Shown piece by piece: positions 25,631 through 36,438 of a stretch of 49,808 nt of DNA (within the stretch, counting starts at the first letter, position 1; every line of letters begins with the position of its first letter). Source of the stretch: Elusimicrobiales bacterium. Lineage in GTDB: Bacteria; Elusimicrobiota; Elusimicrobia; Elusimicrobiales; Elusimicrobiaceae. Position numbers and translations under genes: made by a program. Location: NCBI GenBank assembly GCA_028688475.1, contig JAQTYB010000005.1, positions 1-49,808 of the forward strand, given 5' to 3'. The notes under the pieces are model-generated. The model was not told where the DNA came from and searched no databases. It worked only from the letters and a program-made list of their open reading frames with translations.

Positions 25631-26603
25631 TCTTGCGGGCTTTTTTGGAGTAACCCTGTTGCTGCTGCGCGATTGCCTGCGGCTTTTCGGGCTGCTGGGA
25701 TTGTTTTTTGCTGTTGCGGCCTTCCGCCCACTCGTAGAGCAACGGCGTGGCTATGGCGATGGTCGAGTAGGTGCCGAGTATGCAGCCCACCAGCATGGTG
25801 AACGCGAAGTTGTGTATCACCTCTCCGCCCAGGAAGTAGAGCGACAGTATCGCCAGAAACACCGTGGCGGTGGTCATCATCGTGCGCGACAGGGTTTCGT
25901 TTATGCTGCGGTTGATGAGTTCGCCCAGAGGCATGCGCACGTTGAGCTTAAGGTGCTCGCGCATGCGGTCGAAGGTTACCACTGTGTCGTTAATCGAGTA
26001 GCCGGCTATCGTCAGCACGGCGGCGATTACCACGAGGTCTATTTCCTTGCCCGTCAGCGAGAGTATCCCGACCACAATGATAATATCGTGAAAGTCGGCT
26101 ATGACACCCATCGCGCCCCACAGCGGATTGCTGAACCGGAACGCTATGTAAACTATCATGCCGAAAAACGACAGTATCATCGCCCACAGCGCTTTCTTGG
26201 TCATATCGCGCCCGACGGCGGGGCCGACGTATTCCAGGCGCTCCACCTTGAAGGCGTTGCCGGACAGTCCGGCGGTCAGCGCGTCCTTGAGCTTGTTGCC
26301 GATGACGTTGACGTTTTCCTGTTTGCCTTTTACGCTTATGGCGTAGGCGTTGCGGCCCGTGAAGGTCTGGAGCGAGACGCCGTTTATCCCCGCCTTGTCA
26401 AGCGCGGAGCGCACGGCGTCTATGCCGGCGGGCTGCGAAAACTGCACCTGAAGCAGCGTGCCGCCGGTGAAGTCCAGTCCCAGATTGAGGCCTTTTACCG
26501 CGAACGAGACGAAGCTCAGCGCCATGAGCGTGAGAGATATTCCGAAGAATATCCAGCGCTTTGAGATGAAGTCGAGGTTTGTTTTCGGTATCAGCGTCAT
26601 CAT
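25608..26603 (-). CDS. secF: protein translocase subunit SecF
   Basis: A 331-residue membrane protein that with SecD uses the proton gradient to help Sec export. It has the signature GLDFTGGTLLQV after the first transmembrane helix, a periplasmic domain to about residue 130, and five further helices with the conserved VVGILSLTGKEIDLVVIAA and GYSINDTVVTFDR segments. The C-terminus is extended by a Gln/Lys-rich tail of about 40 residues that is not part of the fold. ATG at 26603 overlaps the secD stop. Confidence 0.96.
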   Translation of the reverse strand: MMTLIPKTNLDFISKRWIFFGISLTLMALSFVSFAVKGLNLGLDFTGGTLLQVQFSQPAGIDAVRSALDKAGINGVSLQTFTGRNAYAISVKGKQENVNVIGNKLKDALTAGLSGNAFKVERLEYVGPAVGRDMTKKALWAMILSFFGMIVYIAFRFSNPLWGAMGVIADFHDIIIVVGILSLTGKEIDLVVIAAVLTIAGYSINDTVVTFDRMREHLKLNVRMPLGELINRSINETLSRTMMTTATVFLAILSLYFLGGEVIHNFAFTMLVGCILGTYSTIAIATPLLYEWAEGRNSKKQSQQPEKPQAIAQQQQGYSKKARKNAQNTPV

Positions 26604-28024
26604 ATGCTTATTTCCTTGGGATTGGAGGTGAGCCAGAACTCGTAGATGGCTCTGGTCACGAACACCGAGGTGTAGAGACTGATGATGAGGCCCAGTGTCA
26701 GCGTGACGGCGAATCCCTTCACCGCGCCGGAGCCGAACTGGAACAGGAACACTCCGGAAATAAGGGTGGTGATGTGGCAGTCAACTATGGCGCTCCAGGC
26801 GTGGTCGTAGCCCAGTTGTATGCACATGGCCAGCGGCTTGCCGAGGGCCATTTCCTCCCTTATGCGCTCGCAGATAAGCACGTTGGCGTCCACCGCCATC
26901 GCAAGCGAGAGTATTATGCCCGCTATGCCCGGCAGCGTCAGCGTGGCCGAGAAATAAGCCATGAGCGCCATCAGCATGACGAGGTTCAAAAACAGCGCGA
27001 CGTCCGCTATCAGCCCCGCTCCGCGATAGTAGAACAGCATGAACGCCAGCACCAGTATGTAGCCGATGATGGCGGCGCGCAGTCCCGCCTTTATGGAGTC
27101 TTCGCCGAGGCCGGGGCCCACGGTGCGCTTTTCGATTATGTTGACCGGCGCCGGCAGCGCGCCCGCGCGCAGCACGATGGCGAGGTTTTTGGCGGTGTCG
27201 AGCGTGAAATCCCCGCCTTCTATGATGCCGGAGTCGGATATGCGGGAATTGATTACGGCCACGGACTGCACCACACCGTCTAGCACTATAGCCAGATAAC
27301 GGTGGATGTTGGCGGAAGTAAGGCGGTCAAACAATTTGCCGCCCTCCGAATTGAACCGGAAAGAAACATAAGGAAGCCCCATTTGCCCGCCGGTTTGCAT
27401 ACGCGCGTCTTGCAGGTACGCGCCGGTGACAGGCGCGGTGGCGCTCAGCACGTAGTAGGTGCCCGGGTCCTTTCCTTTGTAAAACATATCGCCCGCGGGC
27501 AGCAGCCTGGCCGCTTCGGGAGTCAGGTTGCCTTTGTCGTCAAACGGCGCGGCGATGTCTCTCAGTTTTGAGAGGGCTTCCGAAGCTTTGTCGCTGGTGT
27601 CCTGTATATGGAATTCCAGCATGGCGGTCTTGCCGATTATTTCCTCGGCCTGCTCCGGGTCTTCCACGCCGGGGAGCTGCACCGCTATCCAGCGCTCGCC
27701 CTGGCGGGTGATGGGCGTTTCGCCCACGCCGTACTGGTCAACGCGGTTGCGGATGATTTCGATGGCCCGGTTGAGCGCGTCAGAGACCGTCTCGCGCTTG
27801 TCGAGCTTGGAAACGTCGAGCTCCAGCACCAGATGGGTGCCGCCGCGCAGGTCCAGGCCGAGGCCGAGTATGCGCTTGGGGCGCAGCCGCGCTTTTTCAA
27901 GCTGGTTTATTTCCTGCGGGGATTTGGTGTACCAGTCTATGCTGGGGTAAAGCAGCCATATCGAAAGGCAGACCGTGCCCAGCGCGATTACCCACTTCCA
28001 CATTAGTTGTTTCGACATTTTCAA
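26600..28024 (-). CDS. secD: protein translocase subunit SecD
   Basis: A 474-residue membrane protein, partner of SecF and YajC. It has the N-terminal transmembrane helix, the LGLDLRGGTHLVLELD signature near residue 55, the large periplasmic P1 domain, and six transmembrane helices toward the C-terminus including the GLGEDSIKAGLRAAIIGYILV and PGIAGIILSLAMAVDANVLI segments. Length is somewhat shorter than in E. coli, as in many non-proteobacteria. Placed 3 bp after yajC. Confidence 0.96.
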   Translation of the reverse strand: MKMSKQLMWKWVIALGTVCLSIWLLYPSIDWYTKSPQEINQLEKARLRPKRILGLGLDLRGGTHLVLELDVSKLDKRETVSDALNRAIEIIRNRVDQYGVGETPITRQGERWIAVQLPGVEDPEQAEEIIGKTAMLEFHIQDTSDKASEALSKLRDIAAPFDDKGNLTPEAARLLPAGDMFYKGKDPGTYYVLSATAPVTGAYLQDARMQTGGQMGLPYVSFRFNSEGGKLFDRLTSANIHRYLAIVLDGVVQSVAVINSRISDSGIIEGGDFTLDTAKNLAIVLRAGALPAPVNIIEKRTVGPGLGEDSIKAGLRAAIIGYILVLAFMLFYYRGAGLIADVALFLNLVMLMALMAYFSATLTLPGIAGIILSLAMAVDANVLICERIREEMALGKPLAMCIQLGYDHAWSAIVDCHITTLISGVFLFQFGSGAVKGFAVTLTLGLIISLYTSVFVTRAIYEFWLTSNPKEISI

Positions 28025-28027
28025 TCC

Positions 28028-28336
28028 TCAACTGGGGGTTTGCGGCGCGGGATTGTCCGCGGTATCCTTCAAAACCGAGACGATGTAGGAGCGGGCGACG
28101 GTCACCTTCACGTTCTCCGCGATTTTGACATCAATATCCTCGCCTCTGACCGCCGTTACCATGCCGATGATGCCGCCCGCGGTGAGCACCTTGTGGCCCC
28201 GGTCAATGGAGGCGAGCATTTTCTTGCGCTCTTTTTCCTGTTTCTGCTGGGGGCGTATTAGCGTAAAATAAAAAATGACGAGTATGAGCGCTATGGGTAT
28301 CATATTCGTCAAAAACGACGGCGTCGCCTGTTCCAT
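28028..28336 (-). CDS. yajC: preprotein translocase subunit YajC
   Basis: A 102-residue protein with one N-terminal transmembrane helix (IPIALILVIFYFTLIRPQQK) followed by the basic KEKERKKML segment and a small KOW-like beta domain (GHKVLTAGGIIGMVTAV). This is the complete YajC architecture. A GGAGGA ribosome site lies 8 bp upstream. It is the first gene of the secDF operon that continues into waaA. In many bacteria tgt and queA precede yajC; here they are in another operon 6 kb away. Confidence 0.95.
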   Translation of the reverse strand: MEQATPSFLTNMIPIALILVIFYFTLIRPQQKQEKERKKMLASIDRGHKVLTAGGIIGMVTAVRGEDIDVKIAENVKVTVARSYIVSVLKDTADNPAPQTPS

Positions 28337-28515
28337 CTCAATCCTCCGAAAGTATATATATGCTTGTTATCACCAGATTCTAACAAATAAACAGAGGGGG
28401 GAGCAAAAAACCGAATCGAGCGCTGGAGTGCGGTTGCGCAAAACGCGCGGTCATTGTGCGCCGGTGTAAAATTTTGTTAGGTAATCAATAACTTCAATGC
28501 GGACGTCAAATTAAA

Positions 28516-29670
28516 ATGTGGCAAACAATTCAATCCGCTGTTTCGCGAAAATCCTGCGAAGGCTCGACTGAACGGTTGTTGCAGTTGTGCGGCGGCTATT
28601 TCAGCCTTTACATATTCACCGGCGTGCTGGCCAAATACTTCGTCGGCGAGTCCTCTTATGTGAAGATGAGCGACATCCAGTATACGGTTTACAACACCTG
28701 GGGCGGCAGCCTTATCTGCCTCGTCGTCGTGCTGTTGCTCGGCTGGTACAAACTAAAATCCACGCATTGCGCGAAGCTTTTCGGCTGCGCGGTGCCCGCC
28801 GAATACCTTTATATAATCCCTTCCGGCATCTGCACGGCGGTGGTCATTCCCACCACCACGCTGATGTATCTGCTGCCGATTTCGGTGATGGTGGCGATGG
28901 TCATAATGCGCGCCAGCATCATCATAGTCAGCCGGCTGGTTGACACCGTGCAGATTCGCCAGGGGCTGCTCAAAAAGAAGGTTTATTTCGAGGAGAACGT
29001 CGCCATGTGCCTGGCGATTGCGGCGGTGGCGGTGCAACTGGGCAGCGCCAAAAAGGGGGATTTCAATCTTGTGGGCAATGCCGCGGCGATGGCGATTCTC
29101 GGCAGCTACATCTCCGCCTACGCAATCCGCATTTACATAATGAATTATTACAAGAACACCCGTCCGAAAGGCGCGGAGCAGGACACGAAGGGTTTCTTCG
29201 CCATAGAACAGCTTGCAGCCAGTTCCGTCATGCTGCTCGTGTGCTGCTGGATTATAACGCTGCCGTCGGCGCATGCCGCCGCGCTGGCCGGGACTGCGGC
29301 GCAGCCGCGCGATGTGCTGGGGCTTTTCCGCGACAGTTTCGCGAATCCGCATCCGAAGTGGTTTCTGGCGCTGGGCGCGGGAATGTTCTACGGCGTCAGC
29401 GCGTTTTTTTCGGTGTTTCTGTTCATGTTCAAGGGCAGGACCGCCACCTTCGCGGGGCTGGTCAACCGGCTTACCTCGCTTATAGCCGGAACAGCCGCCA
29501 CGTTGATAACGTGGGCCGCTTTCGGCGGGAAATTTCCCAAGCCGCCCGACTGGATAAGCCTGCTTGTCATGTTCGCCGCGATTTACTATCTCGGACTGGC
29601 GGAAAAGCGGCGCACCGCCGAGCTTGCCGCATCGCGCGAGCTTGAGCCCTGCAACCCCGCAAAAGCGTAG
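28516..29670 (+). CDS. polytopic membrane protein, DMT-transporter-like
   Basis: A 384-residue protein with about nine to ten transmembrane helices and no cleavable signal. The pattern of paired helices, small residues and internal repeat resembles the drug/metabolite transporter (EamA) superfamily, although canonical motifs are not sharp. A large cytosolic or periplasmic loop with charged residues lies near residues 205-225. The stop is 2 bp from the start of the GT-C-like gene, so the pair probably forms an operon; a link to export or flipping of a lipid-linked sugar is possible but only inferred. Confidence 0.6.
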   Translation: MWQTIQSAVSRKSCEGSTERLLQLCGGYFSLYIFTGVLAKYFVGESSYVKMSDIQYTVYNTWGGSLICLVVVLLLGWYKLKSTHCAKLFGCAVPAEYLYIIPSGICTAVVIPTTTLMYLLPISVMVAMVIMRASIIIVSRLVDTVQIRQGLLKKKVYFEENVAMCLAIAAVAVQLGSAKKGDFNLVGNAAAMAILGSYISAYAIRIYIMNYYKNTRPKGAEQDTKGFFAIEQLAASSVMLLVCCWIITLPSAHAAALAGTAAQPRDVLGLFRDSFANPHPKWFLALGAGMFYGVSAFFSVFLFMFKGRTATFAGLVNRLTSLIAGTAATLITWAAFGGKFPKPPDWISLLVMFAAIYYLGLAEKRRTAELAASRELEPCNPAKA

Positions 29671-29672
29671 GC

Positions 29673-30923
29673 ATGGAAAAAGAGCGCAAGGTCCGGCTGC
29701 TTGCGTTTCTAATCACGGGCGGTCTGCTGTTCGCCTGCCTGTATCATTTCGGGCTGATGGGCGGGCTGCTGAAAAAAGGCTATCCGCAAAACGCTTTCCT
29801 TTACAATCCCGACTGGCTGTTTTCGGATTTTTACGAGACGGTGGAGATAAACCGCGGCAGGGACCCTTATACCCTGCAAAAAAGCGTCTATCCCCCGGCG
29901 GCGAGCATGGCGGCGTTCGCGTTTTCCCGCCTTGCGCCTAAAACCGGCGCGGATATTTACCTGTTCGTCGCGGCTTTGTTCTTTTTGCATATCGGGATGC
30001 GCGCTTTCAGCGGCGGCGGCATCCTGCCGGCCCTGCGGCGCACCCTGTTTATAATAGCCGCCTCATATCCCGTCTTGTATTTGCTGGACACCGGCAATTT
30101 CGAGCTTTTCGCGTTCATCCCGTTTTATTTTTTCGCAATTTTTTATGTGAGGGAAAAGTATTGGCTCGCCGCGCTGCTGCTGGGCGTTTCCGCCGCGATT
30201 AAAATAACGCCGGGAGTGTTTGTCGTTCTTTTTCTTCTCGAACGCCGCTGGCGCGAGGCCGCTGTTTGCGTCCTCGCCGCCGGAACGCTCACCCTCGCCT
30301 GCGCCGCCGCGATGCGTGGGGGGATATGGGAAATTTTCGCCGCGATGCGCGCTAATCTGGCCGATTACAACAGCCAGTATCTTTACAAAGGCTACGGACT
30401 GGTTTTCGGCAACAGCCTTTACGGCGGCATCCATTCGTTGTTTTGTTTCGCCGTCGGACGGGACCCGGTGCGGCCATTTCCCTGGCTCATCGCCGCATAT
30501 CCGTGGCTGACTGGCGGGCTGGCGGCTTTTTTCATTTACCGCGCCGCAAAAGCGGCGGAAGTGTGGAGAAAATTTATGCTGTTGTGCGTGGTCATGGTAA
30601 CGCTGCCGTACATTTCGGCGGATTACCGGCTGGTTTATTTTTTTGCCCCGCTTTTTTTATTTCTCTCGGCAAAGCCGCAGCAGGAGGGCAGGGATTTGGT
30701 TTGCGTCCTTCTCTTCGCGTCGCTGCTGATACCCAAACACTTCTTCTATTTCGCTGAACCGGAAGTTTCCTCCTCCGCCGTTTTGGCGCCGGCGGCTGCG
30801 CTTGCGCTGGCGTTTCTCGCGGCCCTGCCGGGAAATTTGCACGGTAACCGCGCTTCTCAAGAGGCGCCGGATGGAAAGCGCGTCTACGACACTTTGGCCG
30901 CTATCGGATCGCCTACGAGTTGA
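29673..30923 (+). CDS. GT87-like (DUF2029) membrane glycosyltransferase
   Basis: A 416-residue polytopic protein with about ten to eleven transmembrane helices and the GT-C arrangement. After the first helix a periplasmic loop has the acidic pair in SDFYETVEINRGRDPYT, as in GT87 mannosyltransferases that use polyprenyl-phosphate sugars. The YPPAASMAAFAF segment and later TPGVFVVLFLLERRWREA also match DUF2029 proteins. Follows the DMT-like protein by 2 bp. Its last 40 bases overlap the convergent gene at 30884. Acceptor unknown. Confidence 0.7.
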   Translation: MEKERKVRLLAFLITGGLLFACLYHFGLMGGLLKKGYPQNAFLYNPDWLFSDFYETVEINRGRDPYTLQKSVYPPAASMAAFAFSRLAPKTGADIYLFVAALFFLHIGMRAFSGGGILPALRRTLFIIAASYPVLYLLDTGNFELFAFIPFYFFAIFYVREKYWLAALLLGVSAAIKITPGVFVVLFLLERRWREAAVCVLAAGTLTLACAAAMRGGIWEIFAAMRANLADYNSQYLYKGYGLVFGNSLYGGIHSLFCFAVGRDPVRPFPWLIAAYPWLTGGLAAFFIYRAAKAAEVWRKFMLLCVVMVTLPYISADYRLVYFFAPLFLFLSAKPQQEGRDLVCVLLFASLLIPKHFFYFAEPEVSSSAVLAPAAALALAFLAALPGNLHGNRASQEAPDGKRVYDTLAAIGSPTS

Positions 30924-31687
30924 TAGTTCCCGGCCCACTGAATCTGCACGGGACCGACGCCTTTCTCCAGCCAATAGAGCGCGCCGACCGGAGTTCCGCC
31001 GTTCCAATCCTGCTGATAGAACAACAAGAGGGTTTCGCCGTGCGTTTGTCCCAGCACGTCCACAAACGAAGGCAATATCTCCGCGAAATGCACAAATTGG
31101 TGCCCTTTTTCAAACGCCGCCGTGCCGGGCAGCATGTGCGAACCTAAAACATCCAGGCGGACCTGGACATCCAGCGTGCTGCCTATCAACTGATGCCCGC
31201 CCCACAGTATTTCGCTGCCGGAGCGGAACCGCTTTTTCTTCACATCGCCGAGAACTGGTTTCTCAACGCCGCTGGCCGGATAGTCGTCTCCGAATTCTAT
31301 AACGCCGCGCATGATGTCGTAGCGCAGGAGCCAGCGGCCCTTCCAGGAACCGTTCAGGTAGTCGTCCTCCCATACGTTGCCGTCCGGCTGGCGCGAGAAT
31401 ACGGACACCTCGTTCATCGGCGCTCCGTTTTTATTGAAGTAGGCAAAAGTTATTGGCTTGAGAAACAAAGGCTGCGGCCAATAGTCCGGAACGAAAATCT
31501 GTGTTATGGCTTTGAGACCTTTGGTAGCTGCGGGCAGATGAAGCGCCGCGGCCGGAGAGGCGGCTGGGTCTTGTATTGCATTGACGTGCGTATTTTTACC
31601 GAGCATATCAAGGATGGCGCTCTCCGCCGCCATTCCAATTGCGGCGAAAGCCAGGACTAAGGCGACTGCGAGCGTTATTCTTTTCAT
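30884..31687 (-). CDS. secreted protein of unknown function
   Basis: A 267-residue protein with a clear signal peptide (KRITLAVALVLAFAAIGMA) and a mature part rich in beta-strand-like aromatic segments (YFNKNGAPMNEVSVFSRQPDGNVWEDDYL, GSEILWGGHQLIGSTLDVQVRLDV). No Cys residues in the mature part. I do not recognise a family. A GGAGATACGG ribosome region precedes the ATG. Its 3' end overlaps the convergent GT-C gene by 40 bp. The 183-bp gap upstream holds no gene that I can support. Confidence 0.6.
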   Translation of the reverse strand: MKRITLAVALVLAFAAIGMAAESAILDMLGKNTHVNAIQDPAASPAAALHLPAATKGLKAITQIFVPDYWPQPLFLKPITFAYFNKNGAPMNEVSVFSRQPDGNVWEDDYLNGSWKGRWLLRYDIMRGVIEFGDDYPASGVEKPVLGDVKKKRFRSGSEILWGGHQLIGSTLDVQVRLDVLGSHMLPGTAAFEKGHQFVHFAEILPSFVDVLGQTHGETLLLFYQQDWNGGTPVGALYWLEKGVGPVQIQWAGNYQLVGDPIAAKVS

Positions 31688-31870
31688 CCGTATCTCCTTC
31701 CAGCAATTTCCGCATGAGCCTTCCGGCCCATTCCACTATAACTGCCGTTCCGCAAGGCCCCCTTTTGACAATTTTGCGGGGGAAAATACGATGAAGAATC
31801 CAGAACCGCTCTACGCCATGTCGTCAAAGGGGCTGTTCCCTTTGGAAGGGCCCTGTTTCCTGCCGCGCTA

Positions 31871-32728
31871 TTATTTTTTGACATATTCTTTCAGGGACAA
31901 AAGATTGTCCGACTTTTCCGGCGACTCAAAACGGGCGAACATATCCGCCAGCTTACCGGGATCCCGCTCGTCATGCGACCTGATTTTTGAAAGCAGCTCG
32001 GCTATCTTGCTGTCGTATGCCTGCCTGAAAATCATGACAGCAAAACTTTTCTCAAATTGATAATCGCAACCCAGGTTTCCCGCCCTGTCGAGGCAGGGAA
32101 GCCCGGCGGCAGCGTCATGCATGGCCTGCAATATCTGCGCATTGTGTCCGCGCAGTTCCCATACAATTCTGAGAAGCCATTGCTTGTCTTCGTTGGAAAG
32201 ATAATCGGCGTTGAAAAACGGCGCCAGCGCGGCGACAAAATCTTCCGTGAAATGCGCTTCCTCAAAATCCTCCCAATGGCGCAACTCATGAGCGAACACA
32301 AATCTTCCGGCGTCGGGAGCAATCACAATAATATCGCGGCGACCTGTAATGCCGCCTTCTTTAAGCGCAGCCGCGGCGAGAGGAAATTCGTCATTCAGCG
32401 CGGCGGCCGCAACCTGTAGCTCCAACGGGAAAACCCCCAATACAACCGGCACATTCTTGTCAATTAGTCCGGCCAAAAAAGCCCGCGTATGTTCAAGCCG
32501 CATCAGGAAAAGCGCCGACTTTGGATTGGCATGCGCAGGCAGTTTCTGCACAAGGTAAAAGCTGTAACTCTTTCTATCAAACGGCGACTCCGCCGTGAAC
32601 CACCTGCCCGACACGCCGGATGTCTCCATGTCCTGCACACAGGCGCGCAGGTCCGGATCGGTGCCATAAGCACGGGAAACCAAGCATGCGCCGAAAACAA
32701 TAAATCCTGCTACCAACAGCCTTTTCAT
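31871..32728 (-). CDS. secreted protein with HExxH motif, possible metallopeptidase
   Basis: A 285-residue protein starting at ATG 32728, with a signal peptide (MKRLLVAGFIVFGACLVSRA). The centre has FVFAHELRHWEDFEEAHF: HELRH is an HExxH zinc-protease motif, here followed by acidic residues suitable as a third ligand. A pair of Cys residues in GLPCLDRAGNLGCDY could form a disulphide. Similar sequences are not known to me. HExxH occurs by chance, but the hydrophobic residues before the His and the helical context fit a zincin. A longer frame to 32794 exists but adds a basic non-signal sequence. Confidence 0.6.
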   Translation of the reverse strand: MKRLLVAGFIVFGACLVSRAYGTDPDLRACVQDMETSGVSGRWFTAESPFDRKSYSFYLVQKLPAHANPKSALFLMRLEHTRAFLAGLIDKNVPVVLGVFPLELQVAAAALNDEFPLAAAALKEGGITGRRDIIVIAPDAGRFVFAHELRHWEDFEEAHFTEDFVAALAPFFNADYLSNEDKQWLLRIVWELRGHNAQILQAMHDAAAGLPCLDRAGNLGCDYQFEKSFAVMIFRQAYDSKIAELLSKIRSHDERDPGKLADMFARFESPEKSDNLLSLKEYVKK

Positions 32729-32969
32729 AAGCTTTTCCACTATATGCGGCTTGGCGTGTTTGCGCCAGCCGCCTTTCCGGCGACGGGGCTGCATTCAATT
32801 TGGAAGCGCAATTTTTGCTCTTCCCGTGTTGGTGGGTAGCCCAAACCGGACAACCTCCAACAGTTTTGCTATGCTTACAGTTTACCGCAAACCACCGGTT
32901 TGGCAAAGGGCCGAAAGTACCAATTTTTGTGGACCTTCAGGGCATTGCAATTGGGGCCTTTAAGGCATT

Positions 32970-33152
32970 TTATCGTCGGGTGGAACAGGGACGCGGATGC
33001 AACCGCGCCAGTTTGTCCGCGAACACTGCCTCCGGGGCGCGGTAATCGAGGCACTTTCCGGGGCGGCTGTTTATCCGCGCCACAAGCTCCGAAAACTCTT
33101 CCGCCGCCAGATTGCTCGGGCTCGTTTTTCTGGATAGATACCGGCGCAACGC
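32970..33152 (-). mobile_element. remnant of an IS30-family transposase (C-terminal 60 codons)
   Basis: In the 487-bp gap between the HELRH gene and the gene at 33216, one minus-strand frame reads RYLSRKTSPSNL, then EFSELVARINSRPGKCLDYR and APEAVF, the C-terminal catalytic end of IS30-type DDE transposases. It is preceded by an in-frame TAG at 33155 and unrelated sequence, so most of the gene is lost. Downstream, around 32940-32970, an AT-rich stretch with TTGCAATTGG may be the old right end. I see nothing else in the rest of the gap apart from the promoter at 33181. Confidence 0.7.
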
Positions 33153-33180
33153 CTACCATGCTGGATAGGTCTTTTGGCCC

Positions 33181-33209
33181 ATGACATAACGCATTCTCCA
33201 TGTTATAGT
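33181..33209 (+). promoter_or_regulatory. promoter of the gene at 33216
   Basis: ATGACA (33181-33186) and TATAGT (33204-33209) are separated by 17 bp, one mismatch from consensus at -35 and one at -10. The inferred transcription start is at about 33216, the ATG itself, so the mRNA would be leaderless. Confidence 0.65.
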
Positions 33210-33215
33210 ACATAC

Positions 33216-33563
33216 ATGAAACACTTTATACCGCTTTTGTTGGTTTTTGTGATTCCTGCTTGGTCGGCTACGCCGTTCGTTGAGATGCATAATCCAGCGC
33301 GCGGCGGCGCCATAAGCGGCTATGACGGGTCAGTTTCGGCGCCAACTCCCGGCACGACGCACGAATCTTACAGCAGCAAAGACGGAGAGTTGGCTCTTCG
33401 AGAGTTTCGGGCCCTCCCCGATGCGGAGCGGCGGCGGCTCATCCGAAATCTCAAGGATGCTCTGCTCTCAATGCCGAAATGGATAGAGAGGATATCCTCT
33501 CAGAGCCCGGACCTCATCTGTTATGGCGAGACATACAAATGCGCAGAGGCGTTTCCAGGCTGA
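33216..33563 (+). pseudogene. frameshifted secreted protein, N-terminal part
   Basis: 115 codons: signal peptide (KHFIPLLLVFVIPAWSA), a Gly/Ser/Thr-rich linker, a helical segment (ELALREFRALPDAERRRLI) and PDLICYGETYKCAE just before an early stop. The next frame (+1) continues with RFQADEFFARLPAHTLYLE. Removing one G from the GAGG run at 33547-33550 would fuse both into one protein of about 309 residues. G-E-T-x-K/H near a conserved strand recalls the ChaN/TraB-like (GEtH) fold, which is a weak guess. The start ATG coincides with the predicted transcription start. Confidence 0.6.
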
Positions 33564-34146
33564 CGAATTCTTCGCGCGGCTGCCCGCGCATACGCTGTAT
33601 TTGGAGACCTCGCCGGACAGGCTCCAGGAAATACTCCGGCGAATTGATGAGGGCGAGCCTGAGGTCCAGCTCACGTTCGGACCCAGGAACGCAGATATAG
33701 GCGTGGACATCGCGCGGACTGTTCGGGCTGCGCGCAGTGCCAACGGCGGGGTTCGCGTCATCGGGCCCGACGCAAGGGAGGGGGTGTTCGGCAGAGATGA
33801 TATCATCGCGCGCGGCATACGCGAGAGTTTCGTTCCGGGCGGACTGCACGTCGCCCTTTTTGGGGCAATGCACTGTTCCAATACGAACTCGTGGTTCTAT
33901 GGCAAACTCCTTCGGGAGCCCGGACCGCTCAACCCCAAGCGAATGCTTAGCGTCAGTGTCTACGGCAAGTTCGAAGATGCGGTGTCACCTTTGACCTTTT
34001 TCCGCAAGAAGCTTGGTTTGGGCACGGGCACGGTTGTGCTCGCGAACCCGTCCGGACTGGATGCCTGGTTCTTGAAATGGTTCCCTGCCATAGGCGACGA
34101 GACCCGAACATACGGCGCAGTGATCATGTTCGACACGGACAAGTAG
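33523..34146 (+). pseudogene. frameshifted secreted protein, C-terminal part
   Basis: This frame (nominal ATG at 33523) carries the larger part of the product: ADEFFARLPAHTLYLETSPDRLQEI, TFGPRNADIGVDI, the segment VRVIGPDAREGVFGRDD, and LHVALFGAMHCSNTNSWF, where the A/GAMH position resembles the second conserved motif of the TraB/ChaN-like enzymes. It has no signal peptide or ribosome site of its own, so it is not a free-standing gene. Composition is like the neighbouring genes. No close family recognised. Its stop is 36 bp from the convergent end of tgt. Confidence 0.6.
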
Positions 34147-34182
34147 TCCTGTCGAGCATTTCGTTCCCGACTGACTCAGGCT

Positions 34183-36437
<2,255 letters not shown>

Positions 36438-36438
36438 C

